A DNA stretch of 11,403 nt from CBDTTM01 sp965363355 (GCA_965363355.1 CBDTTM010000074.1:1-11403), one strand, 5' to 3'. Positions 1 to 7,767 are shown, counted from the stretch's first letter. Notes: generated from the letters alone by a model not told the origin. Translations and numbers: made by a program.

Positions 1-1503
1 TCACTTGGAACGCTTATGTCAACCTATGTCAGCAGTTCTATTAACTTGGCCTTACCGAATATCATGCAAGTGTTTGGCTTTACCATCGACTCTGTTGTCT
101 GGGTATCTTTAGCTTACATGATTCCCTATGGAGCAACGCTCCCTTTGATGGGAAAGCTCGGTGATTTATTTGGACGCAAGCGGATGTATTTGCTCGGCAT
201 GGCAATATTTACTGTATCTACTCTTTTGGTGGGACTAGCCTGGAATGATACCGTATTGATCATTTTTCGCATTTTGCAAGGGACGGGTGCAGGCTTGCTC
301 TTTCCTAACGCTATGGCTATCGTCACGGTAACGTTTCCAGCACATGAACGTGGCCAAGCCCTTGGCATATGGGGTGCACTAGCAGCTGGCGGCAGCGCTT
401 TTGGGCCAACCGTCGGCGGCTATATCGTCGAATATCTCAACTGGCGATTGATTTTCTATTCAATTTTGCCGGTATCTCTTTTGGCTCTTTTTTTGGGAGC
501 GCTGCTTTTGCCCGAATCAAAAAATACGGGCAAAAAAACCAACATAGACTTTCTGGGTGCCTTTCTCCTCATTGGCAGTTTGAGTGCTCTTTTATTGGCT
601 CTCAACAAAGGTACAAAAGAAGGCTGGTCTTCCCCGCTCATTGTAAATTGTCTGGCACTATTCGCCGTCGGCATGATCTTGTTCATTGCGGTGGAACTAT
701 ATATCAAACATCCGTTGGTCGATATTTCCTTGTTTAAGAATCCAACCTTCACGATGTCGAATCTCGTCGGGTTCCTCTCTTTCTTAACCCTTTATGGTGC
801 CTTGTTCATGATGCCGTTTTTCCTTCGCAACGTTCTTGGCTATACAGCGATAAAAGCAGGAATCGTCATGCTCCCGATGACGGTCAGCATGGTATTATTG
901 GCGCCTTTTGGCGGAAAACTCGGCGACCATTTAGGATCTCGTATTCCGGCGACCCTAGGGATGATGCTGATTACCGCAGCACTCTACTCGTTTAGCCGAA
1001 TGACCGCTATGAACGATGGTTTCAACATCACCTGGCGACTCATTTTGATGGGCACCGGTCTCGCTTTTACCATGTCACCGCTGTCAAACGGCGTCATGGG
1101 CTCGCTGCCACCCGATAAAGTCGGCGTAGGCTCTGGCATCTTCAATCTATTTAAAAATGTCGGTGGCAGTGTCGGCGTAGCCGTTATGGGCGCACTGCTT
1201 GACCAAAGGGAAATCCTTCATAAAGACATTTTAAAGGATTATATCAATTTTTCATTTCCTGCCACCGACCACGGGTATCTCCTATTTTATTACTTATACC
1301 AAGCCAGTGGCTTCAATGAAGTCTCCTCAAAAGGACTTGCTCTGGCTAAATTCCACAGTCTCATCTTAAAAAAGGCAGCAGAACTATCTTATCAAGACGT
1401 CTTTTTAGCCACCGCCTGGATTGCAGGTGCCGGCGTAGTTGCCGCACTTTTCATCCGCGATGCGAAAAAAGCTGTTCCGATAAAAGTCACCCGCGAAACG
1501 TAA
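1..1503 (+). CDS. DHA2-family MFS drug efflux transporter, 5' end cut by the window
   Basis: A proton-driven multidrug exporter of the inner membrane, of the 14-helix EmrB/QacA (DHA2) type. The frame is open from base 1; reading from there gives SLGTLMSTYVSSSINLALPN, the usual end of helix 1 in this family. The ATG at 16 is therefore internal and the true start lies upstream, probably only 10-30 residues away. Seen in order: motif A (GKLGDLFGRKR) in the first cytoplasmic loop, the antiporter motif C (GGSAFGPTVGG) in helix 5, then NWRLIF, and hydrophobic stretches to the C-terminus with a long polar loop before the last helix. About 500 residues are visible, near the full family length of 500-530. 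In diderms such proteins usually pair with an HlyD/EmrA adaptor, often the gene just upstream, which would be outside this window. The substrate cannot be told from sequence. The family call is secure; the exact role is inferred. Confidence 0.9.
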   Translation, partial: SLGTLMSTYVSSSINLALPNIMQVFGFTIDSVVWVSLAYMIPYGATLPLMGKLGDLFGRKRMYLLGMAIFTVSTLLVGLAWNDTVLIIFRILQGTGAGLLFPNAMAIVTVTFPAHERGQALGIWGALAAGGSAFGPTVGGYIVEYLNWRLIFYSILPVSLLALFLGALLLPESKNTGKKTNIDFLGAFLLIGSLSALLLALNKGTKEGWSSPLIVNCLALFAVGMILFIAVELYIKHPLVDISLFKNPTFTMSNLVGFLSFLTLYGALFMMPFFLRNVLGYTAIKAGIVMLPMTVSMVLLAPFGGKLGDHLGSRIPATLGMMLITAALYSFSRMTAMNDGFNITWRLILMGTGLAFTMSPLSNGVMGSLPPDKVGVGSGIFNLFKNVGGSVGVAVMGALLDQREILHKDILKDYINFSFPATDHGYLLFYYLYQASGFNEVSSKGLALAKFHSLILKKAAELSYQDVFLATAWIAGAGVVAALFIRDAKKAVPIKVTRET

Positions 1504-1529
1504 CGTGAACTTCTAAATAAAAACAAAAG

Positions 1530-1573
1530 ATGACGCATGTCTGGCTTTTTAAGCCAAGCATGCGTCATTTTTT
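1530..1573. terminator. Bidirectional rho-independent terminator between the MFS gene and glmM
   Basis: An 18-nt left arm (1530-1547, ATGACGCATG..TGGCTT) pairs with 1551-1568 around a TTT loop, with one two-base mismatch. It is followed on the + strand by six T (1568-1573). On the other side lies an A-rich run (about 1515-1530), which gives a U-rich tail when transcribed from the minus strand. It starts 27 bases after the transporter stop codon and can serve both convergent units. Confidence 0.85.
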
Positions 1574-1583
1574 ATGAATAGAG

Positions 1584-1613
1584 AAATGGACACCTCCTGC
1601 GAAGTGTCCATTT
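1584..1613. repeat. Perfect 10-bp inverted repeat just past the glmM stop
   Basis: AAATGGACAC (1584-1593) and GTGTCCATTT (1604-1613) form a perfect stem with a 10-base loop, 10 bases downstream of the glmM stop codon. On the minus strand it is followed by ATTTCTCTATTC rather than a clean U-run, so it is a poor terminator by itself. It may be a 3'-end stabilising hairpin, or act in tandem with the stronger hairpin at 1530-1573. Confidence 0.55.
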
Positions 1614-1623
1614 GCCGCTGTGT

Positions 1624-2970
1624 TTATTTTTGTTCAGCCTTTACGACTGCTGCAATTCGATGACATATTTCATCAAGCTGTGCCTGGTCCGGGCCTTCTG
1701 CCATGACACGGATCAAAGGTTCCGTCCCAGAAGCTCTCACGAGGATCCTGCCGGTTTCGCCAAGCTCTGCATCACCTTTAGCGATAGCTTCTTTTATTGC
1801 TGCATTTTCTTCCCAGCCATCTTTGCTGGCCACGCGTATGTTGACCAAAAGCTGTGGGTAGCTTGTCATGAGTTCAGACAAGGCCGATGCTTTCTTGCCA
1901 CTGCGTTTTACAGAGCTAAGTACTTGAAGCCCTGTGATAAGGCCATCACCGGTTGTACTGAAATCCGTGAAAATGATGTGCCCGGATTGTTCGCCGCCAA
2001 GCTTATAGCCATGTTCGAGCATATTTTCCAGCACATAGCGATCGCCGACGCCAGTGACTTCAACTCGTCCACCAGCAGCTTTGATGGCTTGGTGGAAACC
2101 AATGTTAGCCATGACCGTTGATACTACTGTGTTGGCTTTCAACGCACCGCGCTGCATCATTTCAAGTGCACACATAACCAAAATGCGGTCACCATCTATG
2201 ATATTGCCTTTTTCATCTACGCAAAGACAGCGATCTGCATCACCATCGTGAGCTATGCCAAAATCGGCCTTGTTTTCAAGGACTGTTTTTTGCAAAACAT
2301 CCAAATGCGTCGAACCGCAACCGGCATTGATATTGATACCATTTGGCTTTGCACTGATGAGGATGACTTCTGCGCCAAGACGGCGTAAAATCGTCGGCAT
2401 AGCTTCATAAGCAGCTCCATTTGCACAGTCAAGAACAACCTTCATGCCTTCAAATCGCTGATCCGTCGTCGCACTGACAAAATCAATATATTCTTTCACC
2501 AAATCATGGCGATATTCAATTGTTCCAATTTGCTGTGCTGTGGCACGATATAATTTATCTTCAGCTTCAAGCGAATGAACGAGCATTTCGAGTTGATTTT
2601 CTACCTCATCTGGTAATTTATAACCATTGCCGCCAAAGAATTTAATCCCATTATCATGAAAAGGATTATGCGATGCCGAAATCACGATTCCTGCCTGCGC
2701 ACCCATTTTCTTTGCCAAATAAGCAATCGCTGGTGTCGGAATCACACCAGCTAAAATGACTTTACCACCAGCTGAACTGATTCCCGCTGCCAATGCAGCT
2801 TCAAACATCTGCCCGGAAATACGAGTATCTCTGCCGATCAAAATCATCGGATTGTCTGCATTTTCTCCAAAAAATAAAGTTGCTGCGCGTCCTAAACGAT
2901 ACGCAAGTTCTGGTGTAAGCTCAAGATTTGCCTCCCCGCGAACTCCATCTGTCCCAAAAAGTCTAGCCAT
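1624..2970 (-). CDS. glmM: Phosphoglucosamine mutase GlmM
   Basis: Converts glucosamine-6-phosphate to glucosamine-1-phosphate in the cytoplasm, the step feeding UDP-GlcNAc for peptidoglycan and LPS. The 448-residue length matches the family. Seen: N-terminal MARLFGTDGVRG; active-site phosphoserine loop SASHNP (Ser about residue 100); metal-binding DGDADR (242-247); sugar-binding GEQSGH (326-331); C-terminal phosphate-binding RASGTEP (412-418). GEQSG and the length favour GlmM over phosphomannomutase. I chose the ATG at 2970 because GGGAGA (2978-2983) lies 7 bases upstream and the protein then begins as GlmM proteins do; the frame stays open to a GTG at 2997, but that has no ribosome binding site. 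It is the last gene of the cdaA-cdaR-dehydrogenase-glmM operon, 40 bases after the preceding stop. GlmM is known to bind and inhibit CdaA in several Firmicutes. No glmS follows. Confidence 0.97.
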   Translation of the reverse strand: MARLFGTDGVRGEANLELTPELAYRLGRAATLFFGENADNPMILIGRDTRISGQMFEAALAAGISSAGGKVILAGVIPTPAIAYLAKKMGAQAGIVISASHNPFHDNGIKFFGGNGYKLPDEVENQLEMLVHSLEAEDKLYRATAQQIGTIEYRHDLVKEYIDFVSATTDQRFEGMKVVLDCANGAAYEAMPTILRRLGAEVILISAKPNGININAGCGSTHLDVLQKTVLENKADFGIAHDGDADRCLCVDEKGNIIDGDRILVMCALEMMQRGALKANTVVSTVMANIGFHQAIKAAGGRVEVTGVGDRYVLENMLEHGYKLGGEQSGHIIFTDFSTTGDGLITGLQVLSSVKRSGKKASALSELMTSYPQLLVNIRVASKDGWEENAAIKEAIAKGDAELGETGRILVRASGTEPLIRVMAEGPDQAQLDEICHRIAAVVKAEQK

Positions 2971-3010
2971 GAATCGTTCTCCCTTCAATCGTTGCACTCT
3001 TATTTCTATT

Positions 3011-4612
3011 TTATATAGAGGATTTCATAAAAGCCTCAGCCGCATTGACGCCGTCAACTGCTGCACTCATGATGCCTCCGGCATAGCCGGCACCTTCCCC
3101 CATCGGATAAAGCCCTACTGTATTTTCTGATACGAACGTTACTCTATCTCGCCGAATTCGGCAAGGAGCTGACGAACGTGTTTCTACACCTGTCATCGCT
3201 GCCCGTGGATCATCAAATCCTTTGATTTTACGGCCAAAATGCGGTAATGCTAACGCCAGCGTATCGGTGACAAAAGCCGGCAAGCATTCCCTTAGATCAA
3301 CTGGGGTAACACCTGGTTTATAGGTTGGCACCGTCAAAAAATCTGTCGAACCTTGTTTTCCGTCCAAAAAATCACCAACGGATTGAACCGGTGCACTATA
3401 ATTTTTGCCTGCACAAGAAAATGCAAGTTGTTCGTATTTACGCTGAAAAGCAATACCATCTAGCACGCCCTGCCCAAAATCTTCTGGACCAACCGTAACC
3501 AAAAGAGCACTATTGGCGATGCCGGAGCTTCGGCGATAATTACTCATACCATTGGTCACAACGCCGCCTATTTCTGATGCGGCGGCAACAACTTGTCCCC
3601 CAGGACACATGCAAAAAGAATAGGCCCCTCTGCCGCGTTCTCGATCTTGAAACGTCAAAGCATAATCAGCGGTTGGCAAGCGGGGGTTCTTCGCATCCTG
3701 CCCATATTGCGATATATCGATATATTCTTGTGGATGCTCAATTCTGACACCAATGGCAAATGCTTTTGCTTCCATTGAAATCTTATGCGCCGCCAGCATT
3801 TCATAGGTATCACGCGCACTGTGCCCTATACCAAGGAAGACTGCCTGACAATCGATTCTTTGATCATCGTTGACTACAATTGCGGTTACTTTGCCATCAA
3901 TAACGTCGACGTCCGTGACTTGCGCTTCAAATCGTATTTCTCCACCAAGGCGAACAATTTCTTTGCGAATGTTTTTAACAACCATTCGCAATAAATCCGT
4001 ACCAATATGCGGCTTATGTAAATACTTGATTTCTGCCGGTGCTCCAGCTGTAATAAAATCTTCTAAAATCCGCTGCATCTTAGTATCACTGATACGTGTC
4101 GTCAATTTCCCATCGGAGAACGTACCTGCACCGCCCTCACCAAACTGAACATTGGTTTTCGTTTCAAGCTCTCCCGTTTGCCAAAACTCTTCAATAGCAC
4201 GGTGCCTGCGATCGACATCCCAGCCTCGTTCCAAGACCAAGGGATTTTGCCCTTGCCTAGCTAAAGTAAGCGCTGCAAACATGCCTGCCGGACCAAAGCC
4301 GACGACGATTGGCCTTTGTTCTTGTTTTTTGGCAGTTATAGGCTTTGTCTCTATTTTTTCTGCAATAACTTTTTCTATTTGCCTATCCTTGTGCAAACGC
4401 GCAAGAACCTTATCTTCATTGCCGCTTACGACCACCTCTAGGACATAAACAAAATAAATAGGCGCATTTTTATACCGTCTCGCATCAACCGCCTTACGAA
4501 CAATTGCCACCTCAAGCACAGCTTGGGGTGGTAACTTTAAGCGTTTTGCCGTAAGTTCAGCCAATGGAGTTTCATCATCAAAAGGTACATTAAAATTAGA
4601 AATCCGTAACAA
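3011..4612 (-). CDS. FAD-dependent dehydrogenase (uncharacterised NAD(P)/FAD oxidoreductase family, COG2509-like)
   Basis: A 533-residue soluble flavoprotein whose substrate is unknown. An N-terminal region of about 90 residues, without a motif I recognise, precedes a Rossmann FAD-binding fold: VVGFGPAGMFAALTLARQG (GxGxxG at 105-110), with the ribose-binding acid in VLERG near 128. Next comes the family's glycine-rich VQFGEGGAGTFSDGKL segment (155-170), a second nucleotide-type motif (VFLGIGHSARDT, 258-269), Cys334/Cys336 in YSFCMCPGG, and a C-terminal FAD-closing LYPMGEGAGYAGGI segment (501-514). There is no signal peptide or membrane helix. Translation starts at a TTG, supported by AGGAGG 7 bases upstream. 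It lies 20 bases after cdaR and 40 before glmM, so it is surely co-transcribed with them. The family is widespread in bacteria but I know of no firmly assigned reaction. Family confident, function unknown. Confidence 0.88.
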   Translation of the reverse strand: MLRISNFNVPFDDETPLAELTAKRLKLPPQAVLEVAIVRKAVDARRYKNAPIYFVYVLEVVVSGNEDKVLARLHKDRQIEKVIAEKIETKPITAKKQEQRPIVVGFGPAGMFAALTLARQGQNPLVLERGWDVDRRHRAIEEFWQTGELETKTNVQFGEGGAGTFSDGKLTTRISDTKMQRILEDFITAGAPAEIKYLHKPHIGTDLLRMVVKNIRKEIVRLGGEIRFEAQVTDVDVIDGKVTAIVVNDDQRIDCQAVFLGIGHSARDTYEMLAAHKISMEAKAFAIGVRIEHPQEYIDISQYGQDAKNPRLPTADYALTFQDRERGRGAYSFCMCPGGQVVAAASEIGGVVTNGMSNYRRSSGIANSALLVTVGPEDFGQGVLDGIAFQRKYEQLAFSCAGKNYSAPVQSVGDFLDGKQGSTDFLTVPTYKPGVTPVDLRECLPAFVTDTLALALPHFGRKIKGFDDPRAAMTGVETRSSAPCRIRRDRVTFVSENTVGLYPMGEGAGYAGGIMSAAVDGVNAAEAFMKSSI

Positions 4613-4619
4613 CCTGTAC

Positions 4620-4625
4620 CCTCCT
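4620..4625 (-). promoter_or_regulatory. Strong Shine-Dalgarno fixing a TTG start for the dehydrogenase
   Basis: On the minus strand AGGAGG (in GAGGAGGG, 4619-4626) lies 7 bases before the TTG at 4610-4612, inside the 20-base gap after cdaR. No ATG or GTG in frame is similarly placed. The full-strength site may compensate for the weak start codon. Confidence 0.8.
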
Positions 4626-4632
4626 CATTCCA

Positions 4633-5559
4633 TTACTTTTTTTCTGCAATCTCAATATTAACATGGATATTTTCATTTGTCACGGTAATTCCCGCTGGTA
4701 ACTTGAGTTTTACAGCTTTTTTTGTCGTGCCAAGCGCATTGATATCCGCTAATGAAATCGGTTGTGTTTCAAGTCCATTGATTCCATCGAGCAATTTCTC
4801 ATCGCCAGTAATCTCCACTTTGAGCACATCCAGCTTAGTTCCAACCAACACATAGCCTACCGGTAAGTCTGACGCCACAATAGCTTTTATCGGTACTACT
4901 TTTTTAACAGGCGACCGAGCTAACAAAACCGAAACATCGACTGTCTGCGGTAGAATCTTTACTTCCGGTACTTCTTTTCCATCCGCATTGAGCGCCATAA
5001 GAGGAACCGACGCACTAAAATCAGCTGAATTACCCGATAAAGCTATATAGCCGCTTACTTTGGCGACTGCATTGACCGCTTCACTCGGGCCTTCGATCTT
5101 GACCTGTTTTACCGACTGACTGATTGCATCGACCGTCATCCCCGCAGCCGGAGTACCCCCGAGGGTTATTTCTGCCGGCATTTGTTTCTGGATAATCTTG
5201 TCTATTACAAATGTTGCTGTCGTTGGATTGGTTTCAATAAATTCAAAGCCTTGTGGTAAAACAGACTGTATTTTCACCAGCTGCTTACCTTCTTCTATTC
5301 CCTGCAAATCAACATAGGCCTTGAAATCGGCTGCTGTAGCAGTCACAAACATGGCCCTTGGACCACGTACTTTTATTTTGACGACATCGACACTGCTTGT
5401 GATCTTATAGCCATCTGGTGCATTGACAATGGTCAAAGGAACGCTGAAACTGCCATCGATCATTGGATTTTGTTCATTCATGACAAAAAACCATAAAACA
5501 ATCGCCGCAATTACGGCAATGATCTTCGCCGGCAAATTCCTCTGAATCAGATTCATCAT
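4633..5559 (-). CDS. cdaR: CdaR, YbbR-domain regulator of diadenylate cyclase
   Basis: A membrane-anchored extracytoplasmic protein known in Firmicutes to bind and modulate CdaA. With the start at 5559 it has 308 residues: a short cytoplasmic head (MMNLIQRNLPAKI), one helix (IIAVIAAIVLWFFVM, about residues 14-28), then a beta-rich outer region I parse as three YbbR repeats (roughly 34-125, 126-218, 219-305). Each shows the family pattern of a P-V/I strand, a GY..... VxVxGP/D turn and a closing strand, for example KIKVRGP, VKIEGPSE and KVEITGDE. The Bacillus subtilis protein is longer, with four repeats. The start choice rests on GGAGGA (5567-5572) 7 bases before the ATG; the frame opens earlier, at a TTG (5574) that would destroy that site's role. 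The ATG overlaps the cdaA stop as ATGA, indicating translational coupling. Confidence 0.93.
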   Translation of the reverse strand: MMNLIQRNLPAKIIAVIAAIVLWFFVMNEQNPMIDGSFSVPLTIVNAPDGYKITSSVDVVKIKVRGPRAMFVTATAADFKAYVDLQGIEEGKQLVKIQSVLPQGFEFIETNPTTATFVIDKIIQKQMPAEITLGGTPAAGMTVDAISQSVKQVKIEGPSEAVNAVAKVSGYIALSGNSADFSASVPLMALNADGKEVPEVKILPQTVDVSVLLARSPVKKVVPIKAIVASDLPVGYVLVGTKLDVLKVEITGDEKLLDGINGLETQPISLADINALGTTKKAVKLKLPAGITVTNENIHVNIEIAEKK

Positions 5560-6377
5560 TTTCCATTCCTCCAATTCGCAACAACATCCTTGATTTTCAT
5601 CGTTTTAGGTGCAAACAGAGGCTGTAATTTTTCCTTTAATTTTTCTGAATCCAAATGACGATATATTTTCCCATTTTGTGCGATGGAGACCGTTCCTGTT
5701 TCTTCGCTGACAACGACAACAATTGCATCGCATTGCTCAGATAAACCAATCGCTGCACGGTGCCTTGTCCCAAGCTCCGTGCTCAAGGAACGATCATCGG
5801 TGAGCGGCAAAAGGCAACCGGCAGCTACCATTCGCTTACCGCGAAGGACTGCTGCACCATCATGCAACGGGGTATTTGGAATAAACACGTTGAGCAAGAA
5901 TTCTGACGTGACCAATCCATCGATCTGTATGCCCGTTGCACAAATATCATTAAGACCCATTTCCCGTTCCATAACTAATAAAGCCCCTATTTTATTTTTT
6001 GCTAGTGTCTTTACGGCTTTATCAAGTTCATTTACCAAAGATCTTGCTTCTTCATCGTTCAAAAAAACAGATCGGCCAAAAAATCGGCCCTGCCCAAGAT
6101 GCTCGAGCGTTCGTCGCAGTTCCGGTTGAAAAACAATCGGCAACGCCACAAATAGCAATGTTACTGTTTTTTGCAACAACCAATAGATCACATGCAGACC
6201 TAGCCAATTGCTGACCATAGTAAGTGCCAACAGAACAATCAATCCTTTGACAATCGTTATGGCCCGCGTATCTTGAAGCATCTCATATAATTTATATAAA
6301 ATAAGTGCTACTAATAGAATATCGACTAAATCAAGGAAGCTTATGGTTGACAATAATCCTTTTAACTGTATCGGCAT
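5556..6377 (-). CDS. cdaA: Diadenylate cyclase CdaA (DAC domain, membrane type)
   Basis: Condenses two ATP into cyclic di-AMP, a second messenger controlling potassium and osmolyte uptake and wall homeostasis. The 273-residue protein is the usual CdaA size. Three N-terminal membrane helices (about 13-33, 41-58, 62-83) are followed by a short linker and the cytoplasmic DAC domain (about 100-255). Both catalytic motifs are intact: DGA at 173-175 (in TPLHDGAAVLRG) and RHR at 205-207 (in GTRHRAAIGLSE). ELRRTLEHLGQG, ahead of the domain, is typical of this subfamily. The ATG at 6377 is preceded by GAGGGG about 8 bases upstream. It is the first gene of the operon; the terminator at 6459-6511 isolates it from ilvE, so a promoter should lie in the short gap. 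Identification is secure. Confidence 0.97.
   Translation of the reverse strand: MPIQLKGLLSTISFLDLVDILLVALILYKLYEMLQDTRAITIVKGLIVLLALTMVSNWLGLHVIYWLLQKTVTLLFVALPIVFQPELRRTLEHLGQGRFFGRSVFLNDEEARSLVNELDKAVKTLAKNKIGALLVMEREMGLNDICATGIQIDGLVTSEFLLNVFIPNTPLHDGAAVLRGKRMVAAGCLLPLTDDRSLSTELGTRHRAAIGLSEQCDAIVVVVSEETGTVSIAQNGKIYRHLDSEKLKEKLQPLFAPKTMKIKDVVANWRNGK
5567..5572 (-). promoter_or_regulatory. Shine-Dalgarno of cdaR inside the end of cdaA
   Basis: GGAGGA on the minus strand lies within the last codons of cdaA, 7 bases before the cdaR ATG (5557-5559). The ATG shares bases with the cdaA TGA stop (5556-5558). This arrangement settles the cdaR start and implies coupled translation of the two partners. 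Confidence 0.8.
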
Positions 6378-6403
6378 AAAAAAAACCCCTCAATTTATCA
6401 TTA

Positions 6404-6433
6404 TTAATAACATTCTCTTCGATTCCGGGTAAA
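6404..6433 (-). promoter_or_regulatory. Tentative promoter of the cdaA operon
   Basis: Reading the minus strand, TTTACC (6428-6433) and TATTAA (6404-6409) sit 18 bases apart, each matching four of six consensus bases. The location is right, between the ilvE terminator and cdaA, and a promoter must lie in this gap if the terminator works. The match itself is weak. Confidence 0.3.
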
Positions 6434-6458
6434 TCCTGTTTATCCAGAAAATTTTATT

Positions 6459-6511
6459 AAAAAAAACGGTTTTTCACCAAGGAATACTGACTTCCTTAAA
6501 TGAAAAACCGT
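6459..6511 (-). terminator. Rho-independent terminator after ilvE
   Basis: ACGGTTTTTCA (6466-6476) pairs with TGAAAAACCGT (6501-6511), with an inner AAGGAA/TTCCTT stem (6479-6484 with 6492-6497). On the minus strand the hairpin is followed by eight U (the A-run 6459-6466). It starts 23 bases past the ilvE stop, so ilvE and the cdaA operon are separate transcripts. Confidence 0.9.
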
Positions 6512-6534
6512 CTCTACGCAATGTCCCAGCAAAC

Positions 6535-7605
6535 TTATACTTGTGCAACCACTTCAATGAAGCCCTGCGTATCTTTTACTGAACCACTTTGCAGCCCTGT
6601 GATATGGTCGAACATTTTCTGTGAAAATGCTCCGATTTTGCCATCGTTGATGACCATATCCTTGCCTTTATAGCCGAGTACGCCAACTGGTGAAATGACC
6701 GCCGCCGTTCCAGAACCAAAAACTTCTTCAAGATCGCCATTGTCATAGGCTTCTTTGATTTCATCGATGGAAATCAAACGCTCAGAAACAGGTACGCCCC
6801 ATTCCTTCGCTACAGCCAAGACAGTCCGGCGCGTGATCCCGCTTAAGATACTGCCATCGAGTGCCGGTGTCACGATTTCGCCCTTTATCTTAAAGAGAAT
6901 GTTCATCGATCCGACTTCTTCAATGTATTTGCGTTCTACCCCATCGAGCCAAAGTGTCTGATCGTAACCTTTTTGATGTGCGACCAAGCCTGCATGAAGG
7001 CTCGCCGCATAATTGGCTGGAGTCTTCGCTTCGCCAAGTCCGCCGCGCACAGCGCGCACATATGTATCTTCCACCATAATCTTTACCGGAGCAAAGCCAT
7101 TTGCATAATAAGCCGCTACCGGAGAAAGAATGATCAACAATTTATAGGTTTCACTGACACTTACGCCAAGGAACGGATCCGTTGCAAAAATAAAAGGACG
7201 AATATAGAGGCTCTGTCCTTGTTTTGCCGGAACCCATGCTTTTTCTAAGGAAATCAATTGGCGAAGTCCTTGGTGAACGGTTTCTACATCGACTTGAGGA
7301 ATATCTAAGAGTCTAGCTGAATTATTCAAGCGGTTCAAATGATCCAGTGCTCTGAAAACAACAACGTCATTGTCCTGTCGGAAGGCCTTCATGCCTTCAA
7401 AAATTGCCTGGCCATAATGCAGGGTCGTATTGGCCGGACTCACTGCAATATCACGGTATGGAACAATCTTTGGGTCATGCCATCCTTTTTCTGGATTATA
7501 GTCCATTTCAAACATATAATCTGTAAAGTGTGTGCCAAAAGCTATTTTGGATACATCCGGTTTTTCCTTTAATTGTGCAGTTTTTTCAAATTTAATTTCA
7601 GCCAT
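6535..7605 (-). CDS. ilvE: Branched-chain amino acid aminotransferase (fold-type IV, ilvE_II type)
   Basis: Transfers amino groups between glutamate and the 2-keto acids of leucine, isoleucine and valine, using PLP. It acts as the last step of synthesis or the first of breakdown. The 356-residue length and motifs match the longer type II enzymes (mammalian BCAT-like) rather than the roughly 310-residue E. coli form. Seen: LHYGQAIFEGMKAF (62-75); LYIRPFIFAT (133-142); GGLGEAKTPANYAASL, with the PLP lysine probably Lys194; EEVGSMNILF (229-238); SILSGITRRTVL (252-263); and the phosphate-binding GSGTAAVISPV near 300. The ATG at 7605 has AGGGG about 8 bases upstream. It is a single-gene unit with its own promoter and terminator. 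Its promoter is covered by dyads, so it is probably repressed by an unidentified regulator. Function secure. Confidence 0.96.
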   Translation of the reverse strand: MAEIKFEKTAQLKEKPDVSKIAFGTHFTDYMFEMDYNPEKGWHDPKIVPYRDIAVSPANTTLHYGQAIFEGMKAFRQDNDVVVFRALDHLNRLNNSARLLDIPQVDVETVHQGLRQLISLEKAWVPAKQGQSLYIRPFIFATDPFLGVSVSETYKLLIILSPVAAYYANGFAPVKIMVEDTYVRAVRGGLGEAKTPANYAASLHAGLVAHQKGYDQTLWLDGVERKYIEEVGSMNILFKIKGEIVTPALDGSILSGITRRTVLAVAKEWGVPVSERLISIDEIKEAYDNGDLEEVFGSGTAAVISPVGVLGYKGKDMVINDGKIGAFSQKMFDHITGLQSGSVKDTQGFIEVVAQV

Positions 7606-7656
7606 GATTACATCCCCTTATGCTATTTACAAGATCTGATATATTCCTTTAGCGAA

Positions 7657-7676
7657 ATATAATGTATACATTATAT
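7657..7676. promoter_or_regulatory. 20-bp perfect palindrome over the ilvE -10 box, probable operator
   Basis: ATATAATGTATACATTATAT is identical to its own reverse complement. It contains the ilvE -10 hexamer (7670-7675 on the minus strand) and extends over the expected start of transcription. A bound dimer would block the promoter. The core ATGTATACAT resembles sites of several dimeric repressors (for example GntR-type), but I cannot assign a regulator. Confidence 0.65.
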
Positions 7677-7699
7677 GCTTTCTTGTACACAAGAGTCAA
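7670..7699 (-). promoter_or_regulatory. Sigma-A promoter of ilvE
   Basis: On the minus strand TTGACT (7694-7699) and a perfect TATAAT (7670-7675) are 18 bases apart, 65 bases upstream of the ilvE ATG. The spacer carries a second dyad, TCTTGT/ACAAGA (7681-7686 with 7689-7694). This is the best promoter match in the window. Confidence 0.85.
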
Positions 7700-7767
7700 G
7701 GTTGAATTGTAAATTTGTAACTCTTATTCTGTTTTTATTTAAACGTTCGTCTTTTAACAAGACACAT

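Noticed and set aside
16..18. ATG as the transporter's start codon
   Set aside because: The frame is open to base 1 and encodes family-typical residues (SLGTL) before it, and no ribosome binding site precedes this ATG; the gene is cut by the window edge.
1612..2121. 169-codon open frame on the + strand opposite glmM
   Set aside because: It lies wholly opposite conserved glmM coding sequence, shows no domain and has no ribosome site; it is a shadow frame.
3785..4448. Several + strand open frames opposite the dehydrogenase
   Set aside because: They are antisense to a conserved flavoprotein and have low-complexity or implausible translations, as expected from mirrored codon bias.
7749..7763. 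GTCTT/AAGAC hairpin as a terminator for the phytase gene
   Set aside because: The five-pair stem lacks a U-run on the minus strand, and it sits right after the stop codon without other support.
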